Below, one piece after another: positions 52,435 through 60,400 of a stretch of DNA of 64,000 nucleotides (within the stretch, counting starts at the first letter, position 1; each line of letters opens with the position of its first letter). Source of the DNA: Desulfosarcina sp. (lineage in GTDB: Bacteria; Desulfobacterota; Desulfobacteria; Desulfobacterales; Desulfosarcinaceae); NCBI GenBank assembly GCA_014237405.1, contig JABZFO010000084.1:1-64000 (forward strand), in the 5' to 3' direction. The notes beneath the pieces are model-generated. The model was not told the DNA's origin and did not search any database. It saw only the letters and a program-made list of their open reading frames with translations. The position numbers were made by a program, and so were the translations under genes.

Positions 52435-53644
52435 AAAAGTCTGGAAACCTTACACCATCGGCCTGCTATGGCTGCTGGGACTGCTGTGGCCCCTGCTGGG
52501 TATTCACCCGGACGGCACCCTGTCCTTCGATAAGACCTTTACCGTCTGGCTCTATATCACCGTCGGTACGTTTATCTGTCTGCTGCTTTACCTCATGAAT
52601 AAAAGCGGTAGCCTGGACGCTGTCAGCCGGCCACTCGCCGGGATGCGGGAAACCGTCGGACAGGCGTCGAGCAAGGTGCCCAACTGGGTCTGGATTATAA
52701 TCCTGCTGGCAGTTGCCTTTTCCTATCCTTTCTTTACCGGGCGATATGCCCAGGACGTGGCCACCAACGTGCTGATCTATATCTGTCTGGGGCTGGGGCT
52801 CAATGTGGTGGTGGGGCTGGCCGGCATGCTGGATCTGGGCTACATCGCCTTTTATGGCGTCGGCGCTTACACCTACGCCCTTCTGAATATCCACTTCGGC
52901 ATGTCATTCTGGATCTGCCTGCCTATTTCGGCCACATTGGCCTTAATTGCCGGATGCATCATCGGGTATCCCACGCTGCGCATGCGCGGCGACTACCTGG
53001 CTATCGTGACCCTGGGCTTCGGTGAAATCGTCCGTATCATACTCAACAACTGGATGTCGCTCACCAATGGCCCCAACGGCATTCTCGGCGTCAAGCCCCC
53101 CAGCATTTACATTCCCAGTTTTGAAAACGGGTTCAGCCTGGAGCTGTTCTACCTGAAGAAACTGCACTACCTTTACTACGTCGCACTGGTCCTGGCCATC
53201 ATCACCATCATTGCGGTCAGGCATCTGAACTTTTCCAGAATCGGCAGGGCCTGGGAATCCATCCGTGAAGATGAAACCGCAGCTGAGTTGATGGGTGTGA
53301 ATACTTTCAAGCTCAAACTGCTGGCTTATGCCATGGGCGCGCTCTTTGCCGGGATGGCCGGTGCCTTTTTCTGTGCCCGCATGCGGTTCGTCAGTCCGGA
53401 AAGCTTCACCTTCCTCGAATCCGCCATGGTGCTGAGCATGGTCGTTTTGGGCGGCATGGGCTCCATCCCCGGCATCATTTTGGGAGCGGCCGCCCTGATC
53501 GTGCTACCCGAGGTCTTCCGGGAATTTGAAGCCTACCGCATGCTGGCCTTCGGTATGGCCATGGTCGTGATGATGCTGTTCAGGCCCGCCGGCCTGATAC
53601 CGGCCAAGCGGATGGGCACCCGAGGCGAAGAGAAGGAGGGATAG
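52418..53644 (+). CDS. livM: Branched-chain amino-acid ABC transporter permease LivM
   Basis: The 408-aa permease has an N-terminal extension of two helices (about residues 12-60) before the LivM core, which carries GLNVVVGLAGMLDLGYIAFY, TLRMRGDYLAIVTLGFGEIV and GRAWESIREDETAAELMGVN. Its C-terminal VVLGGMGSIPGIILGA matches LivM. It overlaps livH by 17 nt and ends 1 nt before the livF start region, a tight operon. Confidence 0.93.
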   Translation: MIQEFKKVWKPYTIGLLWLLGLLWPLLGIHPDGTLSFDKTFTVWLYITVGTFICLLLYLMNKSGSLDAVSRPLAGMRETVGQASSKVPNWVWIIILLAVAFSYPFFTGRYAQDVATNVLIYICLGLGLNVVVGLAGMLDLGYIAFYGVGAYTYALLNIHFGMSFWICLPISATLALIAGCIIGYPTLRMRGDYLAIVTLGFGEIVRIILNNWMSLTNGPNGILGVKPPSIYIPSFENGFSLELFYLKKLHYLYYVALVLAIITIIAVRHLNFSRIGRAWESIREDETAAELMGVNTFKLKLLAYAMGALFAGMAGAFFCARMRFVSPESFTFLESAMVLSMVVLGGMGSIPGIILGAAALIVLPEVFREFEAYRMLAFGMAMVVMMLFRPAGLIPAKRMGTRGEEKEG

Positions 53645-54367
53645 ATGGCTGATCAACCGATTCTCGAACTGAAAGACGTCTATTCCAGCTACGGCAGTAT
53701 CAAGGCCCTCAAGGGGATTTCCCTCAAGGTATACCCGGGGGAGATCGTGGCCATCATCGGTGCCAATGGTGCCGGCAAGTCCACCACGCTGATGACCACC
53801 TGCTGCGTAATTCCCATCGACCAGGGGGAGATCTGGTACGACGGGAATCCCATTCACGGCAAAGCGGCGGAAATTCTGCCCAAAGCCGGCCTGTGCCAGG
53901 TACCGGAAGGGCGACGGATTTTTCCGCGCCTGACCGTGGACGAAAACCTGACCATGGGCGGCTTTTTTCGCAAAGACAAGGAGGGCATCGAAGCGGACCG
54001 GCAACATGTTTACAGCTTGTTCCCAATCCTCAAGGACCGCCACAAGCAGCATGGGGGAACCCTATCCGGCGGGGAACAGCAGATGCTTGCCATCGCCCGG
54101 GCGCTGATGGGCCGGCCCAAGGCACTTTTGCTGGACGAGCCTTCACTGGGTCTGGCACCGCTGATCGTTCAACAGATTTTCGATATCATTAAAGATATAA
54201 ACAAAAAAGAGGGCACCACCATTCTGCTGGTGGAGCAGAACGCCAACCTGGCCCTGCAGGCCGCCTCCCGGGGCTATGTACTGGAAACCGGTAGCATCAC
54301 CCTGGAGGATGATGCCAAAAAGCTGCTCAACAACCCGGAGATACGTAAGGCCTATCTGGGCGAATAA
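53645..54367 (+). CDS. livF: Branched-chain amino-acid ABC transporter ATPase LivF
   Basis: The 240-aa ATPase is complete: ELKDVYSSYGSIKALKGISL, Walker A GANGAGKST (about residue 38), QVPEGRRIFPRLTVDENL, signature LSGGEQQMLAIARAL (about 141), Walker B LLLDEPSLGLAP and switch histidine replaced in the usual LivF manner by VEQNANLAL. It normally works as a heterodimer with LivG, whose gene in this cluster is broken. Confidence 0.94.
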   Translation: MADQPILELKDVYSSYGSIKALKGISLKVYPGEIVAIIGANGAGKSTTLMTTCCVIPIDQGEIWYDGNPIHGKAAEILPKAGLCQVPEGRRIFPRLTVDENLTMGGFFRKDKEGIEADRQHVYSLFPILKDRHKQHGGTLSGGEQQMLAIARALMGRPKALLLDEPSLGLAPLIVQQIFDIIKDINKKEGTTILLVEQNANLALQAASRGYVLETGSITLEDDAKKLLNNPEIRKAYLGE

Positions 54368-54370
54368 CCA

Positions 54371-54512
54371 GAGCCAATTGCAAAACGCCCCATTTCGGCC
54401 AATATCGGCGTTGGGCTCACATTCCAATCCTCGAAATACTCCAAGTATTCCTCCGGTTGAAATGATCGCCCGCCTTGATCTTGGCCGAACTGCAACGTTT
54501 TGAAACAGGCTC
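54371..54512. repeat. 142-bp MITE-like repeat, family 4
   Basis: The 32-nt ends are imperfect inverted repeats: GAGCC-TT-CAAAACG-CA-TTCGGCCAA is shared by the left end and the complement of the right end, with about nine mismatches. Read on the minus strand, the interior has AAGATCAAGGCGGGCGA, CCGGAGGAATACTTGGAGTA, TCGAGGATTGG and AACGCCGATATTGGCC, closely parallel to families 1 and 3. It lies just after livF. Confidence 0.75.
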
Positions 54513-54541
54513 AACCAATGACCCAATAAGCCAATCCCCAG

Positions 54542-54584
54542 CGCCCCTGAGACCTTTGTATTAAATGGTTTCAGGGGCGTTTTT
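54542..54584 (+). terminator. Rho-independent terminator of the liv operon
   Basis: CGCCCCTGAGACC pairs over 13 bp (one wobble) with GGTTTCAGGGGCG around a 12-nt loop, followed by TTTTTC. It lies beyond the family-4 repeat and before the tmRNA gene. Confidence 0.85.
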
Positions 54585-54700
54585 CTGTTTAAGTGAGCCC
54601 ATAGTAGACGGGGATCCATTTTTTCAAATAGATGTGGGCTTCCGAATTGACATTAAAGGTTCCGGGGATTAATATAAGTAAAACTGTTCTTTAACAAATT

Positions 54701-54954
54701 GGGGGCGAAACGGCTTCGACGGGGATAAAGAAGCCCAGATTGCATGCCGAGCTCCTGCCGACTCGTAAAACCGGTGGGGATTAAATATAATCGCTGATGA
54801 TTATCTACAGCAACGGCGAACTTTAGCAGGATAGCCTTTGCAGTACCCTGCCTGATGGAGACTGACGAAGGCGAAACTTAGAGATCAGGATAAGCATGTA
54901 GATGTCTGTGTGGAATATTTTCGGACGCGGGTTCGACTCCCGCCGCCTCCACCA
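54701..54954 (+). ncRNA. ssrA: Transfer-messenger RNA, apparently missing an internal segment
   Basis: tmRNA rescues stalled ribosomes. The 5' end GGGGGCGAAACGGCTTCGAC pairs with the 3' end (CGCCTCC before the encoded ACCA), and GACGCGGGTTCGACTCCCGC is the T-arm. The tag begins GCTGATGATTAT (Ala-Asp-Asp-Tyr), as in related bacteria, but instead of ending in a -AA stop it runs into CTACAGCAACGG. The total is only 254 nt against the usual 340-370. About 100 nt covering the rest of the tag, its stop and a pseudoknot region are missing near 54801-54806. The 3' end is the likely integration site of the island that follows. Confidence 0.85.
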
Positions 54955-54996
54955 ATATTTTGTTGCTATTTAAAATAGTTACAAAATCCCACCACC

Positions 54997-56127
54997 TTAC
55001 TCTGGTAGAATACTGGTAGATTTCCAAGCGTTTTCAAGTTTGGCTCCATCATCAGGGGCCGGCACATACCTGTAATAATGGTCCACAATCATTCGGGTTG
55101 TGGTGTGGCCAACCTGTTTCTGAACGTAGCTCATCCGCTCATTCTGGTCCAAGGCGTTGGTAATAAATGATGCTCTGGTGTCCTTGATGCTGATGGCGGT
55201 AGAAATGCCCAAACTTTCCAAGGTCGGCTTGATTACGAGTCTGTTGATAGTGTGCCGATGAATGGGGCGATCTTTCTTATTCAGAAATACGAAGTCATCC
55301 CCATTCCCTTCCCAAGTCCTTTTCCGTTGTTCGCGTAGTGCCTCCACAACAAATCCGGGAACCTTCACGTCCCTGATGGAACTATCCGTTTTCGGCTTTT
55401 TATAGACGATTGCGCCACCTTTGAGACGGACCAAGTTTCGCCGTATTTTTACTACACTATTTGCCAAATCAATGTGCTTCCATTTCAATGCTGATGCTTC
55501 CGCAATTCGAATACCAGAAAAGAACAATACGATAAAAAGCTGTTTCCAGAACTCATCCACGCTATGAATAAATCGATTGATTTCCTCCATAGAAAGGGGC
55601 CGTTTCTGCGCGCTTTTCGTCTTCTTGATGGGGTCAACGTCAACAAAAGGGTTGCTCTGGATGATTTTGTGCTTTTTGGCAAACTTCATAACAAGCCGGA
55701 ACGGTGTCAAAATGTTTTGCTTGGTCTTACTGCCACAAGTAAATTTACTGATAAAGACCTCGATGTCGAGACTGGTAATGGCGTCAATCTGATGATTACC
55801 AAAAGCTGGTAATACGTGTGCGTTCATAACCTTCTGGTAGTTTTGGAACGTGGTTTCCGCAATTTGAGTTTTCACAATTTCAGACCATTTCACGGCGACT
55901 TCGCCAAACACCATAGTTTCCGGTGCTTCAATCGCATCGATTGTCGTAATGAACCCCTGTTGGTCAATCTGTTTCAGGTATTCATCACGCTTACGCCTCG
56001 CTTCTAACTTGGATCTGGTTTCCAGGGAAAGTTTATAGGGTTTTTCACGCCCCCGCACCTTTTTCTGAAAATACCATACCCCGCTGTCTTTATCTGGGTA
56101 CAAGTGATGATTGATGTTCTTCGCCAT
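54997..56127 (-). CDS. Tyrosine recombinase (island integrase)
   Basis: The 376-aa integrase has an AP2-like N-terminal arm domain (WYFQKKVRGREKPYKLSLET), a SAM-like core-binding domain (about residues 70-165) and the catalytic domain: arginine in FSGIRIAEA (about 212), lysine in KKPKTDSS, K-D-T-R in place of H-x-x-R (about 320), GH in QVGHTTTRM and the nucleophilic tyrosine in VDHYYRY (about 352). It lies 42 nt beyond the tmRNA 3' end and points at it, the classical layout for integration into ssrA. Confidence 0.93.
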   Translation of the reverse strand: MAKNINHHLYPDKDSGVWYFQKKVRGREKPYKLSLETRSKLEARRKRDEYLKQIDQQGFITTIDAIEAPETMVFGEVAVKWSEIVKTQIAETTFQNYQKVMNAHVLPAFGNHQIDAITSLDIEVFISKFTCGSKTKQNILTPFRLVMKFAKKHKIIQSNPFVDVDPIKKTKSAQKRPLSMEEINRFIHSVDEFWKQLFIVLFFSGIRIAEASALKWKHIDLANSVVKIRRNLVRLKGGAIVYKKPKTDSSIRDVKVPGFVVEALREQRKRTWEGNGDDFVFLNKKDRPIHRHTINRLVIKPTLESLGISTAISIKDTRASFITNALDQNERMSYVQKQVGHTTTRMIVDHYYRYVPAPDDGAKLENAWKSTSILPE

Positions 56128-56128
56128 A

Positions 56129-56410
56129 CTATATCCTCCATTCTTTATTTGCGGGCGATACAGATGGCTTCACCTTCTTGATTTCAGCCTTCGGTTTATC
56201 CTTCCCTTTCTTTGAAATAGTGTGTTTGTCTCTAAAATCCCTGATTTCATCGCGGTAGAACAACACCTTGGATGAACCAGGTACCTGCCAATAGGTAAGC
56301 AGACCCTGTTCCCGCCAATTTTTCACTGTACCAGGAACAACTCTAAAATAATCTGCTACTTCACTTTGCGTCCATAATTCATTGTTCCATAGATCTTCCT
56401 TTCTTTCCAT
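56129..56410 (-). CDS. Small MerR/excisionase-like HTH protein
   Basis: The 93-aa protein (start MERKEDLWNNELWTQSEVAD, ATG 56410) has a helix-turn-helix of the excisionase/MerR type: LWTQSEVADYFRVVPGTVKN, WREQGLLTYWQVPGSSKV, FYRDEIRDF. A lysine-rich tail follows. It ends 1 nt before the integrase start, so it is co-transcribed and is a good candidate recombination directionality factor or island regulator. The frame extends further upstream without support. Confidence 0.75.
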   Translation of the reverse strand: MERKEDLWNNELWTQSEVADYFRVVPGTVKNWREQGLLTYWQVPGSSKVLFYRDEIRDFRDKHTISKKGKDKPKAEIKKVKPSVSPANKEWRI

Positions 56411-56626
56411 AAATTGTACACCCCACATAAATTGGTATGGCAGGCCCTGTGCTGGTTGGTTCCAGAAGACGGCTCTGTGCCGTCCGTGGCGTGCCCAGTC
56501 GCTGATTTGCGACCTTGTGGAGCCAAGTTTTTTCCGACTCCTGTTCAAGCCCGAGGTGTGTGGGCTTGATAGTTTTACGAGATTTCGCTCAAAGGATAGT
56601 GTAATGCCTGTCCCAATGAAGGGACA
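56411..56626. other. Gap with two short hairpins in the island
   Basis: AAGCCC...GGGCTT (about 56544-56565) and TGTCCC-AATGAA-GGGACA (about 56607-56625) are small stems between the polymerase-like gene and the HTH gene. The second lies right after the polymerase-like stop on the minus strand. No gene is seen. Confidence 0.35.
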
Positions 56627-58363
56627 CTATGGTTTCTTCTTCATATCCACTATGGGGTTGAATCCCATTTCCTTTTTATACTCGTCTATCATCAACTGAT
56701 TCAGACAATCCTGGTGTTGTTCAGCGACGATAATGGAGTCATAAACCGAGAGCCCTAAAATGCCCTGGTCCATCAATCTTACTAAAATGGCGTTCATTAT
56801 CTTGCTATCGATATTCATCAAATGAACCCCCCGGTCCGAACAGATGTATTTGGCGATACGTGGATGTGTTTCTTTGAACCGATTGACCAGACGTACAAAC
56901 GGTTTTTCCCCGGCGGGTTTAGGAATGCCATTTTTATTCAACTCATCTCTAATCCCACCGTATGCGGACTGCTGATTTTTCGCATTGATTGAAACCAGAC
57001 CAACCACCTTATAGGTGTCCCTCATCTTTGGTCCCTCGCAAACTACGTAAGGGTCATCTCGATAGTCGATGTGTTCCTGATGATAAAGCATCCGAATGTG
57101 GTAGGCCGAATAATCAAGTTCAACGGTCGGTTGACCGTCAATGTAAACGTATGGCCGATGATTCCTTGGCATTCGCTGATGGATGGCGCCATAGGCACGA
57201 CCACCAAGTTTAAATGAATTTCGATTGAATACCCGGTGTATGTATTCCTTACGCAAACGCAATACCAGGCGGTCAACACCGATGTCCTTCAACGGGTATT
57301 CTTCCGCCAATCTCGCTTTTCGTCTGTCCTTAACCGTATCCAATGAAATTGAAAGAGATAGGTCGGCAAGGTAATCATTCAGCATTTCCTTCGATTGGTC
57401 CAATCCTTTGAAACCGAAGAATACCAACGCATCAGGAAGAATCCTATGAGTCATGGTGTTATGTATAAGATGGAATGGGACTGTATACTGGTTGATAGTA
57501 TGACTGGTATACTTGATATTACTACTGAATTGTTGTATGATTGGTTTATTAATAGTGTTGAAAGAGTAGATAGATCCTACTTTAGTGTATAGTTTTATCG
57601 AATCCACCTCAATAGTGTTGTTCAGGATTCCTTTATACAACATATTTACCAAGTATTCTGTCTTGACTTGAAATGGCCCGGAAAGATTTACTGTTATATC
57701 GTGCTGGTCCAGGAAATCATTATAGGATTCCACATCGTCCCGGAGACGGCGTATAGCAGGCGTATAAGTGAACCTGACCTCCTTATTATGCTCCTCACCG
57801 TCCCGCAGGACTATGGTGTTCACAGGGCGTTCTACGCTAAAAAAATCGTTCTTTTTCAGGTTGAACGTGCGGAACTGACGCCATAGTTTGAAGGTGGCCC
57901 ACATCCGAGTTGTCCGTCCAATCTCTCTCTCTTTATTCCAAACACCGTTTCTCTGCTCAATGTATCCAAGTGTTTCAAGAGCATCGATTACCGGTATCAA
58001 TCTGTCATACTTGATGAACTGTTTTCCGTACATCGAATTACGAGTGTAATAGGTCGTATCACGGGAATACCTTACCGGCTTGCCACGGTAATAACCATTC
58101 CATAGATTGATAAGGACCCTTTTTAGGACATCACGATAGCGTTGACGGTTGGGAGTAGGGATGACGCACAGGACCTCCGCAAAGATGCTATTTATCAGCT
58201 CGCGAAGGCGTTTCGAGTTGGCGTTATAGATGTTGAAGGGAACGGCGTCTTCAAGCCAGTTGTTTTCATCTTTGATAATGTTGATGGAACGCGAAAGTTC
58301 CAAATGCTCAGGGCTGTGAGGTAGAACAAGTAGAGGGGTGTCGTAAACTATTCTGTCAGTCAT
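56627..58363 (-). CDS. Divergent family-A DNA polymerase-like protein
   Basis: The 578-aa protein has, in its last third, three segments in the order of a family-A polymerase palm and fingers: VELDYSAYHIRMLYHQ (motif A, about residues 414-429), RDTYKVVGLVSINAKNQQSA with YG (O-helix-like, about 448-469), and LGLSVYDSIIVAE (motif C, about 537-549, with YDS where PolI has HDE). The first 400 residues have no recognised exonuclease domain. This type of gene occurs on mobile elements and may replicate or prime the element, but activity is not demonstrated. The 57,400-57,620 part is strongly AT-rich, unlike its neighbours. Confidence 0.55.
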   Translation of the reverse strand: MTDRIVYDTPLLVLPHSPEHLELSRSINIIKDENNWLEDAVPFNIYNANSKRLRELINSIFAEVLCVIPTPNRQRYRDVLKRVLINLWNGYYRGKPVRYSRDTTYYTRNSMYGKQFIKYDRLIPVIDALETLGYIEQRNGVWNKEREIGRTTRMWATFKLWRQFRTFNLKKNDFFSVERPVNTIVLRDGEEHNKEVRFTYTPAIRRLRDDVESYNDFLDQHDITVNLSGPFQVKTEYLVNMLYKGILNNTIEVDSIKLYTKVGSIYSFNTINKPIIQQFSSNIKYTSHTINQYTVPFHLIHNTMTHRILPDALVFFGFKGLDQSKEMLNDYLADLSLSISLDTVKDRRKARLAEEYPLKDIGVDRLVLRLRKEYIHRVFNRNSFKLGGRAYGAIHQRMPRNHRPYVYIDGQPTVELDYSAYHIRMLYHQEHIDYRDDPYVVCEGPKMRDTYKVVGLVSINAKNQQSAYGGIRDELNKNGIPKPAGEKPFVRLVNRFKETHPRIAKYICSDRGVHLMNIDSKIMNAILVRLMDQGILGLSVYDSIIVAEQHQDCLNQLMIDEYKKEMGFNPIVDMKKKP

Positions 58364-58636
58364 TTTCCTTTCCCACCCTTTTGTTGATTTCCACTACAAT
58401 GTGGTTCAGGTCTCGCAAAGGGAGAAACAAGACGCTTTGTTATTTATCTAAAGTATTTGATTATACTCATAACATAATAACTATTTCTCATTTGTCAAGA
58501 GTATAAGTAGTAATTTATTATTATTATTATATGCTAATGCTATGAGAACTATGTATTACTACTATTTTACCAGTATTGAAATCAGTTTCATTTCAAAATT
58601 TCCAAAAATTGGAAATCTCGGAAACGGATGACCAAA
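58364..58636. other. AT-rich gap with an inverted repeat
   Basis: This 273-nt gap is far more AT-rich than the surroundings (runs of TTA repeats near 58515-58532). ATTTCCAA-AAA-TTGGAAAT at 58598-58616 is a perfect inverted repeat sharing the TTTCC...GGAAA form with two palindromes at 62495-62544. An origin, operator or transfer site is possible. No gene is seen. Confidence 0.4.
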
Positions 58637-59029
58637 TTAGTCAAAAAGCCCCATACCCATTTTTTCTAACGTGAAATGATTACACTTGGGACAGAGATAA
58701 ATAGTCATATCGACGCCTTCGATGTAGTCTTCAACTTCGTATTTGTCGTTCGGCTCCCGTTTCTTATTGATGAACCTTGACCGCTTCACGGATTTCCTTC
58801 GCACCTGGCCAAGGCCTGGGTCGCTGTATAAAACGACATTCAGGCCATTACACTCGGGGCATTTTGGCAATATAGCGTTCTCGTTGACGTTGACCAACTC
58901 CCGACAATCCTTACAAAGGGCGGGGGCCAAACAAATCTTCTGCTCACGGTAAATAGGATTCATCCCGATTCCCCACCTACCGAAAGCCTCATAACCGCAT
59001 TTACAGTTGAAATCTGAAAAGGTTCCCAT
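58637..59029 (-). CDS. Zinc-ribbon protein of unknown function
   Basis: The 130-aa protein has three CxxC-type pairs: CKDC (about residue 39), CPEC (about 58) and CPKC (about 116), plus an early CKC, so one or two zinc ribbons are likely. A basic stretch (RRKSVKRSRFINKKRE) lies between them. Start ATG 59029 is preferred over a slightly earlier ATG, because GGAGG sits 8 nt before it. No family recognised. Confidence 0.6.
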   Translation of the reverse strand: MGTFSDFNCKCGYEAFGRWGIGMNPIYREQKICLAPALCKDCRELVNVNENAILPKCPECNGLNVVLYSDPGLGQVRRKSVKRSRFINKKREPNDKYEVEDYIEGVDMTIYLCPKCNHFTLEKMGMGLFD

Positions 59030-59066
59030 AGTCAAAACCTCCATTGTTTTGATTTAAAAAGCACCA

Positions 59067-59336
59067 TCACCACCTCCGATTAATCCTTTCCCAGTAATCG
59101 TCGTCTGTGTCGTCGTATTCCCTCCTGATCCGGTCAATGTCCCGCTTTTCTCGGGCGCTGTCCTCTGATATAGGTCCAATAATCATCCAGTCCTGCCAGT
59201 CTGGGCCGTCCCATAATTCATCATTTGATTCAGTGGCCGTTTCGTCACCATCGGCATCATCACCGGAATTTTCAAATCCGTCATCATCGAAACCGCCGTC
59301 CATGTCGTCGTCAAAGTCGTCAAAGAAATCGTCCAT
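59067..59336 (-). CDS. Extremely acidic 89-aa protein
   Basis: About half of the first 45 residues are D or E (MDDFFDDFDDDMDGGFDDDG...), with a later DGPDWQDWMIIGP segment and a mixed-charge tail. GGAGG lies 6 nt before the ATG. Such charge can mimic DNA phosphate, as in phage-encoded inhibitors, but no family match is claimed. A terminator-like hairpin lies just upstream. Confidence 0.6.
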   Translation of the reverse strand: MDDFFDDFDDDMDGGFDDDGFENSGDDADGDETATESNDELWDGPDWQDWMIIGPISEDSAREKRDIDRIRREYDDTDDDYWERINRRW

Positions 59337-59352
59337 GTCGTCCTCCGTAAGT

Positions 59353-59385
59353 AACAGAAAGCCCCGCCACCTTTCGATGGCAGGG
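59353..59385 (-). terminator. GAAA-tetraloop terminator before the acidic-protein gene
   Basis: On the minus-strand RNA, CCCUGCCAUC-GAAA-GGUGGCGGGG forms ten pairs (two G-U) and is followed by CUUUCUGUU. The Shine-Dalgarno of the next gene starts only about 6 nt later. The wobble pairs work on this strand only. Confidence 0.7.
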
Positions 59386-59410
59386 TTTAGTGATTGTATG
59401 TTCGTTTGAT

Positions 59411-59755
59411 TCAGCCGATAAATTCCATCAGCCTGCGGATTATGGTGAACGGGGCCAAGTCCTCCCGACCCAACACTTCCTTCACCTGGTTCCCTTGGAG
59501 GAATATGTCCCCGACCGTCTGATCACCTTCAAACACTTCCAAACCGATGTACCCCAGACGTTCATTAACCGACAAAACGCAGGTCAGACCGGCCTCTCGA
59601 TACACGTGGATGTCATCCTCACCCGCGGCAAGCTTATGCGTATGTTGTCCGAGGCGGTCCCGAAAGGTGATTTTCAGGCCGGGATTGAATCTACCACCGG
59701 CGATCATCTCTTTTGTGGCTTCTTTGGTAATGCGATAGTTTTTAACTCTTTTCAT
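59411..59755 (-). CDS. Hypothetical 114-aa island protein
   Basis: The start MKRVKNYRITKEATKEMIAG (ATG 59755) is set by GGAGG 6 nt upstream; the longer frame would cross the hairpin. The sequence includes PGLKITFRDRLGQHTHKLAA and VLSVNERLGYIGLEVFEGDQ, and looks like a compact soluble beta-rich protein. No family recognised. Confidence 0.5.
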   Translation of the reverse strand: MKRVKNYRITKEATKEMIAGGRFNPGLKITFRDRLGQHTHKLAAGEDDIHVYREAGLTCVLSVNERLGYIGLEVFEGDQTVGDIFLQGNQVKEVLGREDLAPFTIIRRLMEFIG

Positions 59756-59765
59756 GGCGTCCTCC

Positions 59766-59808
59766 AAAAAAGCAAAATCCCCACGATCCGAGTGACGGAC
59801 CATGAGGG
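59766..59808 (-). terminator. Terminator-like hairpin before the 114-aa gene
   Basis: On the minus strand, CCCUCAUGGUCCG pairs with CGGAUCGUGGGG (one bulged U) around UCACU, followed by AUUUUGCUUUUUU, which runs straight into GGAGG. Confidence 0.65.
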
Positions 59809-59830
59809 CTTTCGCAATAAATAGCGGGGC

Positions 59831-60298
59831 TTAACCCAGTGCTTCAGAAAAGAAGCGCATCCAGTCAGCCGAAAAGTCTCTTTCCCTGGGGCCGAATGGC
59901 AGGGATATCTGGCAAATCCGTTTCACCTTCCCGTTTTCCCAGTGAAGGACCAATTCCTTGTTCAGGCGTTTGGCGTACTGGATTTCGTACTTGGTACCGC
60001 CGGTAAGACCATCCTCTTGGCTGATAAAGGCATGGACGATTTCGCAGGCGGATATCAGCTGGCGGTTTCGCCAGTAATAACGCTCCACCATTTCTGTCCG
60101 GGTCCTTATACCTGTCAGGTCAGGGGCATAGATGCGGACCTTAAAGCCGGCTGCTCTGGCCGCTTCCCCGGCCCATGCGCAAACGCCCCGGCATGAGCTG
60201 GTGATGACAATGGAATCCTTGGGAAGGGTATGGACCAATTCGATGACCGATTGCCTGTCCTTGTATTTTCGTGCTCCAACAATACCGACATGAGTCAT
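59831..60298 (-). CDS. DUF2493/SLOG-like Rossmann protein
   Basis: The 155-aa protein (MTHVGIVGARKYKDRQSVIE, start 60298 with AAGGAGG) has the SLOG/DUF2493 pattern: a first strand ending in GARK, a second strand VITSSCRGVCAWAGEAARAA with the S-x-G-type nucleotide loop, then RNRQLISACEIVHAFIS and a GGTKYEIQYAKR helix. SLOG proteins bind nucleotides or nucleotide-derived signals, and occur in DprA and in defence loci. Its role on the island is unknown. Confidence 0.7.
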   Translation of the reverse strand: MTHVGIVGARKYKDRQSVIELVHTLPKDSIVITSSCRGVCAWAGEAARAAGFKVRIYAPDLTGIRTRTEMVERYYWRNRQLISACEIVHAFISQEDGLTGGTKYEIQYAKRLNKELVLHWENGKVKRICQISLPFGPRERDFSADWMRFFSEALG

Positions 60299-60315
60299 GG
60301 GTGCCTCCTTAATTA

Positions 60316-60349
60316 AAATGAAAAGCCCCGCCATCTTTCGATGACAGGG
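60316..60349 (-). terminator. GAAA-tetraloop terminator before the SLOG gene
   Basis: Minus-strand RNA CCCUGUCAUC-GAAA-GAUGGCGGGG gives ten pairs, followed by CUUUUCAUUUU, then AAGGAGG about 8 nt on. It is nearly the same element as at 59353-59385. Confidence 0.75.
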
Positions 60350-60372
60350 CCTCCGTGTTTTCGTGAAAAAGT

Positions 60373-60388
60373 GTTTAGTCGACTAAAC
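60373..60388. promoter_or_regulatory. Perfect 16-bp palindrome
   Basis: GTTTAGTCGACTAAAC is fully self-complementary with no spacer. It lies in the gap between the DUF932 stop and the terminator hairpin of the SLOG gene. A dimeric regulator site is the simplest idea. Confidence 0.45.
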
Positions 60389-60400
60389 AGGAAATCCAGT

